Assembly: GCA_963575745.1 (NCBI GenBank)
Contig: CAUYUJ010002712.1
Coordinates: forward strand, 25,001-86,588
DNA from: Prorocentrum cordatum
Taxonomy: Eukaryota > Sar > Dinophyceae > Prorocentrales > Prorocentraceae
Length of the DNA: 61,588 nt
Reading direction: 5' to 3'
The translations under genes were made by a program, and so were the position numbers. Under the pieces are notes generated by a model. That model made no database searches and had not been told where the DNA came from. It saw only the letters and a list, made by a program, of their open reading frames with translations. Shown here piece after piece: positions 9,581 to 19,656 of the stretch (the stretch's first letter is position 1; every line of letters begins with the position of its first letter).

Positions 9581-9752
9581 ATTAATGAAGAGGGGGGCTT
9601 TAATGGGCGCTGCCCCCTCAGAAGGGCAAAATGAGGCCACAACCTTCGTACAATCAATGATTTTGCATTGAATGAAGAGGGGTGCTTTAATGAGCGCTGC
9701 CCCCTCAGAAACCCAAAATGGGGCCAAAACCGTAGTACAATCAATGATTATG
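9581..9752 (+). repeat. Two-copy 85-86 bp tandem repeat
   Basis: ATTAATGAAGAGGGG (9581) and ATTGAATGAAGAGGGG (9667) begin two copies that share GCTTTAATG, GCGCTGCCCCCTCAGAA and GTACAATCAATGATT. No coding role seen. Confidence 0.75.
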
Positions 9753-9915
9753 GCTTCAAAGAAGAGGAGGGGATTTTTCTTCCTCCCCCCGTCGGGGCCA
9801 GAATCCTCGTGAGGGGTGTCGTCTTTTAGCCCTCCCTGGACTCGAGAAGGACTTTCCCGACCACCCGCGGTGGGACCTCTCCAGGCCCAGGGGGAGGGGG
9901 TAGGGGGATGGGTAA

Positions 9916-11727
9916 ACCCCTCCCCGAAGGGGAAGGAGGGTTGAGAACAGAGCGGGCTCTCTAAACCACTCACGCCCAAAGGGCTGGTGGGATTCGTGTT
10001 TCGCAAACGCCGCAATGCAAGTGTTGCTGCGTCTGGGACCTATTCGGCACGCAGTGTTGCATCATCGACGCGGACGCAGCGTCCGACGGCGTCATCAGTG
10101 CGGAGTTTGTGCGTTAGCACAGCAGGCGGATCTGATGGGCGCATCCCTGGGTGATCTCCCCGTAGATAAAAGCGAACAAGTTCCAGGAGTGAGAGTGGTG
10201 CGCGATGGCTTGTTTCAGCGCGGTCGCACGAATGATTTTAGGGGCATTCGCCAGTGCGACGCAAGCGAGCTGCGGAGCGCATTCGTTGATGCTGTCTGTG
10301 CTGCGGAGTCGAGTGCGTTGACGGGTATGGGGATCCTTGCGCAGCACTACACAGTGGTAGACGGGTCTATACTGGGAAACACACTCCGTCAAAGGCGGTT
10401 TTGCGGTGGTTGCGGGTGGGTTTCGGATGTGTACAGACGAGAACGATCCACGATAATCCAAATGTGGGAATATGCGGATATGTTGGGCCCAGTTGGTCTT
10501 GGACATCTGGTGGCGCTGGAATCCGCGCGAGCTCAGGGCGGTTTGCCATGCCCGCATCGACCCGCCTTGCAAGACGGAGAGGCGCGGCACGGGTGCCAGG
10601 GCCCGTCGCACATTCACGACGTGCCATCGGAGACGCCCGCAAGGTTCCTTGTTGTGGTGCTGAGCAGAAGAATGGCGGACGGAATGACCAGAGTGAATGG
10701 CCGCCTAAGCGCGCCAAGGGCGTTCGAGTGGCCAGGGGCGTCGGGCTGGACATATCGCTTCCAGGGCGCGATGTGCCATCTGGAGCAGCCAGCCCATTAC
10801 GTCGCCTACTTCGACTGCCCTGGCGTCGGCGTCGCAAGGTTCGACGACAACGTAGTTGTGCGGATTGAGTTCCAAGATTTTGCAGAGAAGCCGAAGAACC
10901 AGGGAGACATTGCCCTTGCGGTATTTTCCAGGCACCGGACGGAAACAGTCGCGCCGACAGATGCCGCCAATGAAACGGCGTCGTCAACTGAGGGGCCGCT
11001 GTCGTTACGCGACAGACTCCCAATGTCGTCAGCAACAACCGACACGGCAAAAGCTAACCGTGGACATGCAGAATCAGTAGACAATGACGGCGCTGCCAAA
11101 TCGGCGCTGGAAAGCGAGGTTGCTTTGGGCCGCGTCGATGGGGAATCGACATCAACGCGCGCGCCATCGAGGGCGGGTGATGGCGCAGATGGCAGGTCTC
11201 CGTCTTTGCGCGGCGCCCCTGTCGGCAACCGTCAGCCAGAGGGGGGCGCAGGTTCCACAGAGGGTGCGCGGGTGAAGCGAACGAGGCGCCTGGGGAAGCA
11301 GAAGGAAACGTTTTGCGAGTCGTATAGAACGAGCGCGACAGAGCCCACGCAGCGTTCGTCCATGATGCGTGGTCTGTCGTGCAGAAACGAGCCCGAGGCA
11401 GGCGCAGGCGCGGTCGCGGGTGCGGCAACAGCAGACAACAACGACAAGCCAGTTCAGGAGGGTGCCGCAGTTGGTGCAGTCCCAGAGGCGGATACGACGC
11501 AAGAGATGTTTTTTGCAGCGCGCGTCAACCCAGCGTCGAACGATCCCCGACGGGCACGGGAAGGAGCGGTGGCAACGGCAGCGAAGCTGTTGCGGGAGAT
11601 CCCTACTGTGCCCGCGGAACCAGAGGACCACAATAAACGGTCGGGGGGCAGCTTTGGTCGAGAACGACGCGGTAGAACTGCCACCCGCGCATTGTGTTTT
11701 CCGAGGTTGCCCCATGGATTGGCGTAG
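9916..11727 (+). CDS. Helitron N-terminal USP-like (C19) cysteine protease region
   Basis: The open frame begins after a TAA at 9913-9915 and its first ATG is at 10015, but a USP Cys-box lies upstream of that ATG: WWDSCFANAAMQVLLRL, with the Cys codon at 9997-9999. About 266 residues later comes the His-box AHYVAYFDCPGVGVARFDDN (His codon 10795-10797). Cys-box C-F-x-N-A-x-x-Q, H-Y-V-A-Y and F-D-D are the signature of ubiquitin-specific proteases, and the spacing suits a compact one. A middle block TPARFLVVVLSRR resembles the pre-His strand. The rest (to 11727) is a low-complexity linker. Ubiquitin or a related modifier would be the substrate by family; activity is untested. The true start must lie in an upstream exon or be lost. 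Confidence 0.55.
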   Translation, partial: TPPRRGRRVENRAGSLNHSRPKGWWDSCFANAAMQVLLRLGPIRHAVLHHRRGRSVRRRHQCGVCALAQQADLMGASLGDLPVDKSEQVPGVRVVRDGLFQRGRTNDFRGIRQCDASELRSAFVDAVCAAESSALTGMGILAQHYTVVDGSILGNTLRQRRFCGGCGWVSDVYRRERSTIIQMWEYADMLGPVGLGHLVALESARAQGGLPCPHRPALQDGEARHGCQGPSHIHDVPSETPARFLVVVLSRRMADGMTRVNGRLSAPRAFEWPGASGWTYRFQGAMCHLEQPAHYVAYFDCPGVGVARFDDNVVVRIEFQDFAEKPKNQGDIALAVFSRHRTETVAPTDAANETASSTEGPLSLRDRLPMSSATTDTAKANRGHAESVDNDGAAKSALESEVALGRVDGESTSTRAPSRAGDGADGRSPSLRGAPVGNRQPEGGAGSTEGARVKRTRRLGKQKETFCESYRTSATEPTQRSSMMRGLSCRNEPEAGAGAVAGAATADNNDKPVQEGAAVGAVPEADTTQEMFFAARVNPASNDPRRAREGAVATAAKLLREIPTVPAEPEDHNKRSGGSFGRERRGRTATRALCFPRLPHGLA

Positions 11728-13318
11728 ACGAGTGTGAGCTTCTGAACCATGTCTGCGTAGCACACGGAGATGTCGCGCAGCCGATCGCGGACATGTATTC
11801 GCCCGCGCACTCGCTGCAGAAGCGAGTACCCTCTGCTTACAGTGAACTCGTCGCGTACGCTGTACGGCAAGGAGCACCAGTATCGTCGTATGCGACGCAC
11901 CAGAGAAGTCTAAAAGCGTACGCAGAAACAGTGACACGGGAAAAGGTAGCATCGCCGATATGTTTCATGTGCGGCTGTTCGTTTCCGCGGGTGTCGGGAC
12001 GGAAAATAATGATATTTCGTGGGGGCGAGTGTTTGAGAGCGACGCGCGGGATTGTAGTGGACTCGCGCACATGGGAGCGTGGTCCATGCGGGAGGTGTAT
12101 CAGGAGTTGAGCCTCACGGCATATCTGAGAAGGTACAGGTATGAAGAAGGGAACGATAAACTCGATCTCCAGAAGCACATGGAGGAGTTTGACGACTGGA
12201 CGGTGCGCGCATGGTGCGCGTCGTCTATTGGAGTGCCTCGGGGCCACCTGGAGTTGGTATGTTGTCCAGAGGACCAGCGGCGCATTGCAGGATGTCGGGC
12301 AAAGGGGGAAGCCTGTGCTCAATGCGAAGTTCCGTTATGTCGGGAGTTCTTTGAAGGTATAGATACTTCGAAGCGGGCGTGGAACGAAACGTCCCACGTG
12401 ACGGTTCCGGCGATGCCCGCGCGATGTTTGGCGAACGATCTGATGTCGCTTTACGGTCCGAAAAGCATGTACGACGAGGGGGTGACCGTAATGGAGATGA
12501 TTTGTTGCAGTCCGTGCATAAATGCCATGATTTGTTTCTCGTTGGAGGTGAAGTACCAAGACTTATTTGATTCCGTCGCTGGGATGCAGGAGACGCGAGT
12601 CGCGGCTCGGGGGAATGCAACCCCGTTCGCCCTCCCATGGCAGGGCATCTTGTCAGAGCTTCGGAGAAGGGTCGCGTCAGGAGAGCACACGGGTGGTGCG
12701 CCTGTGCCGCGTGTGGGCCACGATCTCTCCCGCGTTGTCCAAATTCTGTTGAAGGTGAGTGACGCGACGTCAAAGGACAATTTGCCGACATTCATCCATC
12801 CAGCCACCGCACGGCGGGATGTGGTGAAGCGCCACATCAAGAAGATGATCGCTAACGGGCATAGAGCGCATATGCACGTGGACGCTGCAGCAGTAGATGC
12901 TCGCGCCGACCAACTACCAGTGAATGGCGTACCGCCCGAACTAGTGCGGTTGCTTCCATATGACAATCAGTTGGATGAGATCATGGTGCAAGAGAATGCG
13001 ACGCCGTCGGATGCGAAGCAGGCGACGGTGCAAGACGCTTGCGACGACATGGATCGAATAATTCCGAACATGGTGGTCATGGAGAGGTCATCGTTCAACG
13101 AGGTAGATGAAAACGCTTTGACGGAAGCAGCTTTGCAGCGCATGAAGCGCGGCGCACATGAAGGAGGCACGGACGGGCATGGTGGCGGTTGCGCAACTTC
13201 CCGTGCAGAAGAACGTGTGAGCGTTCAGTTCGCGTACGAAGCATGGCGGGATCATTTTGTCGCGTGGGCTACCAATCTATTGAGCGACCAAGACAATGGC
13301 CGCGCAGGATGCACATGA
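11694..13318 (+). pseudogene. Helitron DUF6570-like region
   Basis: Frame 11694-12110 contains KVASPICFMCGCSFPRVSGRK, a CxxC followed by basic sequence. The frame from about 12000 to 13318 continues with EEFDDWTVRAWC, CCPEDQRRIAGC, ACAQCEVPLC and then PAMPARCLANDLMSLYGPKSM, VTVMEMICCSPCINAMICF. The pattern P-x-x-LAND...YGP...VTVMEMI is how I recognise the DUF6570-type module that precedes the Rep domain in algal Helitron proteins. Function is unknown; Cys clusters suggest zinc binding. A frameshift lies near 12.0 kb and a TGA at 13316-13318 stands in frame with the next segment. Confidence 0.55.
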
Positions 13319-13324
13319 AAAGGA

Positions 13325-15478
13325 GTGTCGGATATCGCGAGGCTCGGAGAAGCGTCGCAGCGGCACAACCTGGTGCTGATGGACGTGAACGGACGGGGGA
13401 CGTGGATGGAAAAGATGCGGTTGCGCCTCGTGGTGTCTCCAGGCACGGCCATGATGAGTCAGTTTGTTCCGTGGTTCTTCGGCGTCGCTTTTCCTCTCTG
13501 CTTCAAGTTTGGGGTAGGCATTCCCGATATGCCAGAATGGTCCGAAGTGAGCCGACACCGGCGTGTCGAAGAGGCACCCCGCGTGGAAATTCCGCTGTGG
13601 ACACGAATCATGACACGCCGCGTTGAATCCCAGCTCCGGCGCGACTGGCGCCTCGGGTTCACGATGTCGTCCTTGTTGTACCAAAGCGCATTGAACACGT
13701 CCAGGGGCATGCGGCTGTTTGCAGATCATGAGCAGAGGGAGGACGAATCGGGTCGCGACTTTACGTATATGGAGGAGGCTGCCATAAGCATAGTAGAAGC
13801 ACTGCGAGGAACGTACCCAGATCCAGGCACTGGACAGCGGCGCGCAGTGAATGGAGACGTGTCCAAATTGAAATTCGTCACGTCATTGTCGGAGACAGCG
13901 CAGAGAATGGTGCGGCAAGCGCAGGCCATTCATAAGAAGATCGCGGGGACAAATGAGGTACGTACCATTATGCGGTTCGATGCCCACGCTGGTCGGGTGG
14001 CTCACGGTGCCCCCGTATTTTTTACGATGTCCCCAGATGAGAGGCACAACCTCGTCATGGTACGTCTCAGTAGGTCGCGCCGAAGGGACCCACTTAACAG
14101 GCATCGGGTGCAGGAGAAACAAGGCCCGTCGAATGGCGGGTTGTTCGAACCCGATTTCACAGGCGCATGCGGCGTGCCAGTCGAGGACGAGGTGGTGGAG
14201 GGCGACGCTGACGATGTGAACATGGCGATACCCATGGAAGTTTTGTGCCAAAGCGTTGCAGCGGCCAAGATGCGCTTGGTGTGCTTGGCACGGGACCCTC
14301 TGGCGGGCGTCGACGGCTTTCGCACCGTAGTAGGCCTGGTGTTGGAGCACCTGTTTGGGATTCGATGGTGTCCGCGGTGTCCCGACTGTGATTGCGCAGA
14401 TCTGGCAGGTAGCAACGCGAAATTGGTAGGCGGGTGCGCGGGGCGAGTGGGCGGCGCGCACGGTTCCGTAGAAGCTCAGAAATCCGCGGGCAGTTTGCAC
14501 CTGCACGCACAGTTGTTTGTCCAATGCCTCCATCAGCACACGCCGCTGCACGAGATTATTCGCCGCCCCCCTGACGAGCTTCAGCGTCTGACATGCGGGC
14601 ACGCAGCATTTAAAAGGCTGGCGTCGCGGCAAGTATACGCAGATGTGGCGGAATGGCAGAGGCAGAAAGAGCACATCGAAAAATACTGGCCTGCGCACAA
14701 GGGCACGGAAGAGCTCATTCAGGCAGGACAGTATCTGAAGCAGACCGATGCGGAGGTGCAGCGAACCCTAGAGGGGACCCAAGAGCTCAGCCCAGAGTCG
14801 GGGAGGGGGAGCGCTTCGAAATGGTGGTTGCGAAAGTATTTGAGATGTGTGCAGAGAGGCCAGGGATGCCGTCATAACCACGTACACAAGCGGAGTCATC
14901 GGCACTCTAAATATGCGCCCTTGCTCCACTGTCAACGAGATGACGACCCTCTGACATGCAAGAGCTTTTTCCCTCGGACGACATGGCTGGTGGAGAAGAC
15001 CGTGCTTTTGTGCCCAGGGTTTCTCAAAAACCGTTCCATGCCGTGTGGAGGGCGCAGGGATATGATTGGATGTCTACACGGGCCACAACATGAAGAGAAC
15101 CAGAACGGAACATTGCCTGCATTGTTGAGCGGCGGCCTTGGATTGAATTTCAAGTCTGATGTGCAGCTCCCGTGCAGGTTCCCAATTCTGGAGCAGACGC
15201 ATGACGGGGACGTGTGCGCAGAGAGGTGTTGGGACGGCGCGGAGGTGAAATATTTCGTGCTCGCGGCACAGCGCGCGCTGAACGCTCAAGCAGGATATGC
15301 GTGCGACTATGGGGCGAAGCGCCTGGCGTCGTCATTCAACGAGGTGAAAGAGCGCAAGAAAGGGCACCATGCGTTGGCGGAGAAAGTGCAAGGGCGTAGC
15401 GCCTCGTACGTGGCGCACCGCCACATCACGCGGCTACTCTCGGATATGTACAGGAAAGGGATCGTGCGATCCGCGTGA
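13325..15478 (+). CDS. Helitron Rep (HUH nickase) region
   Basis: Begins with the Helitron N-terminal block (FFGVAFPLCFKFGVGIPDM), then GTNEVRTIMRFDAHAGRVAHG, FFTMSPDERHNLVMVRLSR and the HUH motif in GSLHLHAQLFVQCLHQH, with the two His codons at 14498-14500 and 14504-14506. The two-tyrosine motif is AGYACDYGAKR, Tyr codons at 15296-15298 and 15308-15310, three residues apart as in Helitron Reps. The enzyme nicks one strand and forms a 5' phosphotyrosine link for rolling-circle transposition. The frame is continuous with that upstream (TGA 13316) and downstream (TGA 15476-15478), so single stops interrupt one ancestral ORF. Both catalytic motifs are intact. Confidence 0.75.
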   Translation: MSDIARLGEASQRHNLVLMDVNGRGTWMEKMRLRLVVSPGTAMMSQFVPWFFGVAFPLCFKFGVGIPDMPEWSEVSRHRRVEEAPRVEIPLWTRIMTRRVESQLRRDWRLGFTMSSLLYQSALNTSRGMRLFADHEQREDESGRDFTYMEEAAISIVEALRGTYPDPGTGQRRAVNGDVSKLKFVTSLSETAQRMVRQAQAIHKKIAGTNEVRTIMRFDAHAGRVAHGAPVFFTMSPDERHNLVMVRLSRSRRRDPLNRHRVQEKQGPSNGGLFEPDFTGACGVPVEDEVVEGDADDVNMAIPMEVLCQSVAAAKMRLVCLARDPLAGVDGFRTVVGLVLEHLFGIRWCPRCPDCDCADLAGSNAKLVGGCAGRVGGAHGSVEAQKSAGSLHLHAQLFVQCLHQHTPLHEIIRRPPDELQRLTCGHAAFKRLASRQVYADVAEWQRQKEHIEKYWPAHKGTEELIQAGQYLKQTDAEVQRTLEGTQELSPESGRGSASKWWLRKYLRCVQRGQGCRHNHVHKRSHRHSKYAPLLHCQRDDDPLTCKSFFPRTTWLVEKTVLLCPGFLKNRSMPCGGRRDMIGCLHGPQHEENQNGTLPALLSGGLGLNFKSDVQLPCRFPILEQTHDGDVCAERCWDGAEVKYFVLAAQRALNAQAGYACDYGAKRLASSFNEVKERKKGHHALAEKVQGRSASYVAHRHITRLLSDMYRKGIVRSA

Positions 15479-16231
15479 GAGGGTGTGAACCTGCGCGCGT
15501 ACTCGGACGTGCGAGGCGCGACGGCTGCGGAGAGTATTAAGACGTCGAAAACAGCAATGATCCCTGGGTTTGACGTGGTGAGGATGGTAGAAAAGGAGCG
15601 CGGGGTGGCGTCGGAGCGATCGGACCCTGGCAGAGTTCATTTGGAACGCGATGGTAGGCGCGCAAGAAGGCCGCGCGTGGTATCACATAATCCAGCATTC
15701 CTGTACGGCATGAGACCGTTGGATGCGAAGTGGGCACCGGAACTACGGTACATTTCTGTGTATGAGTCTTTCCGATTTTGGCGAATCGAAATGACAAAGT
15801 GGTCCGCGAAGATGAAGAAAAGGAAAGAGATGGCAGAGCAGGACGAGGAAGAGACGGAGGACGAGGAGGATGAATGTCAGTATCACGCGATACTCACGGC
15901 GAGCGGCAAGACGAAGGTCCGTGAGGCACGGCAGAGGGGAGTGGAAGAATCACCGTTAGTGGCAGGAGTCGATTATGTCATTCGTGGCGACGGCTGCGAC
16001 GCTTGGGTAGCGTTCCCTGACGTTGAAGGCATGGAAACGTCACGGCACAAGTGGGTGGTGGTTCGGAACGAGAGTCCGCGGAACCCGGGCTTGCATGGTG
16101 CACCACAGCCGAAGCATCGGCAAGGGGAAGCAGATAGGAACGCCCTCATCTTGATGGCGTATTTTCGATCGTTCACTCTGCAAGACAGATTTAGACGGGG
16201 TATCGAGAGTGTCAGAGTGGTGCACTGGTGA
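15479..16231 (+). pseudogene. Helitron Rep-helicase linker
   Basis: Same frame as the Rep region, after a single TGA. It reads NLRAYSDVRGATAAESIKTSK and HNPAFLYGMRPLDAKW, PELRYISVYESFRFW, an acidic run DEEETEDEEDE and DAWVAFPDVEGM. I recognise the block around a strongly charged linker as the joint between Rep and helicase in dinoflagellate Helitrons but know no enzymatic role. The end of this frame (TLQDRFRRG) overlaps the next frame (TLAQAAREWLDGGLPCEETKRYV), placing a frameshift at 16.20-16.24 kb. Confidence 0.5.
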
Positions 16232-17486
16232 GAAGACGCTTGCACAAGCCGCACGCGAGTGGTTGGATGGAGGACTTCCTTGTGAAGAGACGAAGAGGTA
16301 TGTACAGAATTTCACGAGAGTCGTCGACATGCGTCCCGAAGGGGATGACGCTGGGAGGAAGCACGAGGATGACTTGTTCAGCGACGAAGATGTGGACGTC
16401 GACGAGCTCGACGAAGGTGTTTGGCGGCGCGTGCACGTTGGGGGCGCGCGCTTAGAGGACGATAAAAGGGAAACGACAGGCGCTGTTGCAGAGGCGCGTC
16501 GCCTGAGCGCCGAAGTCATGGCATTATCGACGCGTGTGTGGGGCCGAGAGGCGGGCGGAGATGGAAGGAACCAAAGAGTAGCGCGGGCGAGAACAGACGG
16601 GCGCGTAGAGGTGCCAGAGGAAGAGTTGAGGCGACGGGAAGCAGAAGCTCGGGCATCTCAGACAAAGATGAGAGGTGACGGGTTGGAGGGTTGCGAAATT
16701 GAGGAGGGGAGAGTGAGACAGGTTCCTGCAGGCGGCGCTGAGGAGTTGCGGCGGTGGAAAGCAGGACTGCGCGGACCTAGCAGCGGACGCGTCGTAGATA
16801 TGAATGAGGAACAAAGAGAAATCGTAGAGAAGGTCATAGACAGGATGATCGCTGAGTGTCAGGAAGACGAGCGTACAATCGGCAGTTCGGAGCCGTTGTT
16901 GTGGATGTTGTACGGAGGCCCAGGCACCGGGAAGAGCTTTGTGGCAGAGACCTTACGGAAACACGTGTTCGAGAGAGTCATGGGCTGGGAACGCGGGCTG
17001 GACTTCCAAGTGGCTGCGTTACAAGCCACGAACGCGTCCAGTCTGGATGGGCACACGTTGCACGCCGCGTTTGGGATGATTCCGTACGGCGCCAGTACGG
17101 AAACCAGTAAGAAGCGCGGAGAGCCGGGTGCCAAGAAAGTAGAAGCAGCGAAGCGAATTCAACAATGGCGTTGGTTCATCATCGACGAAATCAGTATGGT
17201 CAGTGCAAATTTTCTGGCAGAGCTGGATGCGCATTTGCGGTCTGTGATGTCGGCAGCGAGGCAAGGGAAGGTGGGTGCCGATAAGGTAGACCGTCCGTTT
17301 GGAGGTGTCAATGTGTTAGAACCTCCCGGCGGAACTCCATTGAATGCGATTCCGACGTCATGGGCGCGGAAGGCGAGGCAGTATGCGCCAGGCGCCGAAG
17401 AAGATTATGGTCAGTACATCTTCTGGGGCGAGGGGCCAGGGTCCGTGGCGGGGATGACGGAATTGGTAGAGTGCAAGCGTTTGTAA
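16209..17486 (+). CDS. Helitron PIF1-type DNA helicase, N-terminal half
   Basis: Walker A is GGPGTGKS (codons 16914-16937) in LWMLYGGPGTGKSF. Motif Ia is in LQATNASSLDGHTLHAAF. Walker B is FIIDEISM (core 17178-17192). These define a superfamily 1B PIF1 helicase that would unwind DNA during rolling-circle transfer. After FGGVNV the usual motif III block (G-D-F-W-Q-L) is absent: the sequence passes straight to LEPPGG, as if 8-9 codons were deleted at about 17313-17316. A TAA at 17484-17486 ends the frame, but the same frame continues downstream with recognisable helicase. Loss of motif III should abolish helicase function. Confidence 0.75.
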   Translation: MSEWCTGEKTLAQAAREWLDGGLPCEETKRYVQNFTRVVDMRPEGDDAGRKHEDDLFSDEDVDVDELDEGVWRRVHVGGARLEDDKRETTGAVAEARRLSAEVMALSTRVWGREAGGDGRNQRVARARTDGRVEVPEEELRRREAEARASQTKMRGDGLEGCEIEEGRVRQVPAGGAEELRRWKAGLRGPSSGRVVDMNEEQREIVEKVIDRMIAECQEDERTIGSSEPLLWMLYGGPGTGKSFVAETLRKHVFERVMGWERGLDFQVAALQATNASSLDGHTLHAAFGMIPYGASTETSKKRGEPGAKKVEAAKRIQQWRWFIIDEISMVSANFLAELDAHLRSVMSAARQGKVGADKVDRPFGGVNVLEPPGGTPLNAIPTSWARKARQYAPGAEEDYGQYIFWGEGPGSVAGMTELVECKRL

Positions 17487-19649
17487 GAGAAGGACGAGTG
17501 GTTCCTGGCAGTACAGGGTGAGTTCCGACGGGGAGCCCTGACCGAAAGGACGCACTAGTTTCTGCATGGGAAACCCACAGACGTTCCAGGGTCTTGGTTG
17601 AATAACCAGCCAATGTGTGGTTCGCAAACCTGCATGCAGAACGTGGAGGCTATCGCAAAGGACAACGAGCTGGAGTGTGGACGGTGTGCAGAGGAAAGAA
17701 AGCGTCGATGTCTTGTAGCCACTAGTGCCGCAGACGAACGGTTCGCACTTCCGCAGTTCGTCGAAGCCACTGCCACTTATCCGAATCAGGATGTCAAGTG
17801 CAAGGTAGCGCGGCAGCGGGCCGTAGACTGGGCTGCGTGCCAGAAGAATCAGATTTCGTGGGTGTATGCGCGGGATAAGGCAACGCACGCGACGTACCAG
17901 GAAAGGCCGCACACCTCAGCAGACAAAGTGCGGTGGCTCGGATACCACGACAAGGCGTGTGCAGACATGCCAGGATGGTTACCGCTTGCCGTGGGCATGC
18001 CAGTTGTACTCACGGACCATTTGGACCGATCAGAGGAGCAATTGCTACGAGGGTGTCGCGCGACGATACATTCATGGGTGGTAGATGAAGAAGAGGAAGA
18101 CGTGCAGGACGCGTCGTCGCGAGTCCAGCGCAAGATGCCAGGGCAAATCGTGTTGGACTTTCACGCCGAGAAGTGGACGCTGAAAGGGGTGCCGGGACCA
18201 GGGCTGTATCCCATTGTCTCTCGTGCTCGGACGTGGCATCTGGACTCGTATCGAAAGAAGCCCGTGTTGGGGGTGCGACGGAGACAGTTTATAATTTCGC
18301 TTGGGTTGGCGCGCGCGGCGCGCGCAGCGCAGGGGCGAACGCTCGACGCGGTGATAGCGGACTTTGAGGAAGGCAGAAACGTGAGCTGGATGTCGAGCTA
18401 CGTGGCCATAACGCGCGTGAAGACTCGGCAGGGTTTGCTCATATATCGGCCATTGTCGAGACAGCCGTACACGCAAGGAGAATTGGAAGGCACGGGGTTG
18501 CTGTTACAGAAGTTGCGGGGGGAAGCGCTGCCGTGGCCCGACATCGAGGAGAGGTTGATGCCGCGGAAAGCATGCGGGAAGTGTCGGAAGGTTAAGGAAA
18601 AGGCTGAATTCAGCACGAATGAGTTCGGCGCGAAGTCGGGGCCGAGCTTCTGCTGCGATTGCACGGAGATGTTGAAGGGGGCCGGGGAAAAGTGGTGCAC
18701 GACTTGTGACCAATGGGCCGAGACCGAGATGGCCTCCAGAGTGGCGGGGGCCGAGTCCGAAAGGATCAGAGTGTTCGCACGGACAAGGAAATGCGACAGG
18801 CGCGCAGGGCCAGCATCCCGGAGGAAGTCGCGGAAAGAGTCTCGGGGGTGGCAGCAGAATGCACGAGACAAATTCAAGATCCGTTGCGCTGAATGCTGTG
18901 AATTCCTGAAGACGGAAGCAGACACTACGGCAAACCAATACGCGACGAAGGGCGCAGGGGAGAAGCTCTGCAAGAAGTGCGCGGGGAAGAGAAGCGGATG
19001 GAACAAGTGGAGCCAATCGCAGAAGAACACGAAGTACATGAGTGAAAAGAACACTGCTCGACGAAGCACGCGCCGGCAACGGCCGCTGAGGTGTTCGGCG
19101 TGCCCAAAAGAAGCAGACGGAAGAGGGCGGGAATTCACGGACGTGGGGCATCTGACAGCAGACCAGATCAAGCACCATTATCAGACGGGCGCAGGTCATA
19201 GGCCAGTGAAATGCCGCGACTGCGACGCGCATCACAAGCGATCGCGGGCGTTCAGGCGTTCCGCGTGCCCGACAGAAGCAGATGGAAGAGGCCGAGAGTT
19301 CACGGACAGGACGCATCTGACAGATAAGCAAGTGAAGCACTTCTTCGCGAAGGGTTCGGACCATCGCTCGGTGGTGCGCCGAGCGTGCCACGACCAAAGG
19401 AAGGAGGCGAAGAAGTTTGAATGCTCCGCATGTCCCCGGAAAAAGGACGCATCGAAGCCTACGTTCACTGACGGCGGCCATCTGTCGAAATACCAGAAGA
19501 AGAAGAAGAAGTATTTCCACCGAGGCAATCTGGCGGTTTGCGCAAAGTGCTATAAGGCGGGGCGGGCGCCTCGGAGAGAACCGCCGAAACGCCCTGCGGA
19601 GGCAAGCGACGAGCACGGCGGGAAGCAACGAAAATTGCGAGGAGTCTGA
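17487..19649 (+). CDS. Helitron helicase C-terminal half with repeated CxxC zinc modules
   Basis: Continues the helicase frame after TAA 17484-17486 (EKDEWFLAVQGEFRRG) and past a TAG at 17556-17558 (FLHGKPTDVPGSW), then stays open for 683 codons. The helicase C-domain ends with RAARAAQGRTLDAVIADFEEGRNVSW and SSYVAITRVKTRQGLL (motifs V/VI region, 18.29-18.44 kb). From about 18560 the tail is a series of 40-50 residue modules with paired cysteines: CGKCRKVKEKAEFS...CCDC, CTTC, CAECCEFLK...CKKC, CSACPKEADGRGREFTD...CRDC, SACPTEADGRGREFTD and CSACPRKKDASKPTFTD...CAKC. The modules resemble Stc1-type zinc domains. The middle SACPTEAD module has lost its first Cys. Confidence 0.7.
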
Positions 19650-19656
19650 CCGCGAG

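Larger units (their letters stand above)
9916..19649 (+). mobile_element. Helitron-like rolling-circle transposon, decayed autonomous copy
   Basis: A plus-strand series of domains in Helitron order: USP-like protease, DUF6570-like region, Helitron N/Rep domain with HUH and YxxxY motifs, PIF1-type helicase and a cysteine-rich tail. Segments are separated by in-frame stops (TGA 13316-13318, TGA 15476-15478, TAA 17484-17486, TAG 17556-17558) and by frame changes near 11.7-12.0 and 16.2 kb, so this copy cannot make one protein by standard decoding. I could not identify a 5' TC end or a 3' CTRR end with its hairpin. CTTGGG-type repeats lie on both sides, which suggests insertion into such an array. 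Confidence 0.8.

Noticed and set aside
15255-15290. CGGCACAGCG at 15262 as a family A hairpin in the Helitron
   Set aside because: The right arm lacks the GCC core and no outer complementarity exists; it is part of conserved Rep coding sequence.
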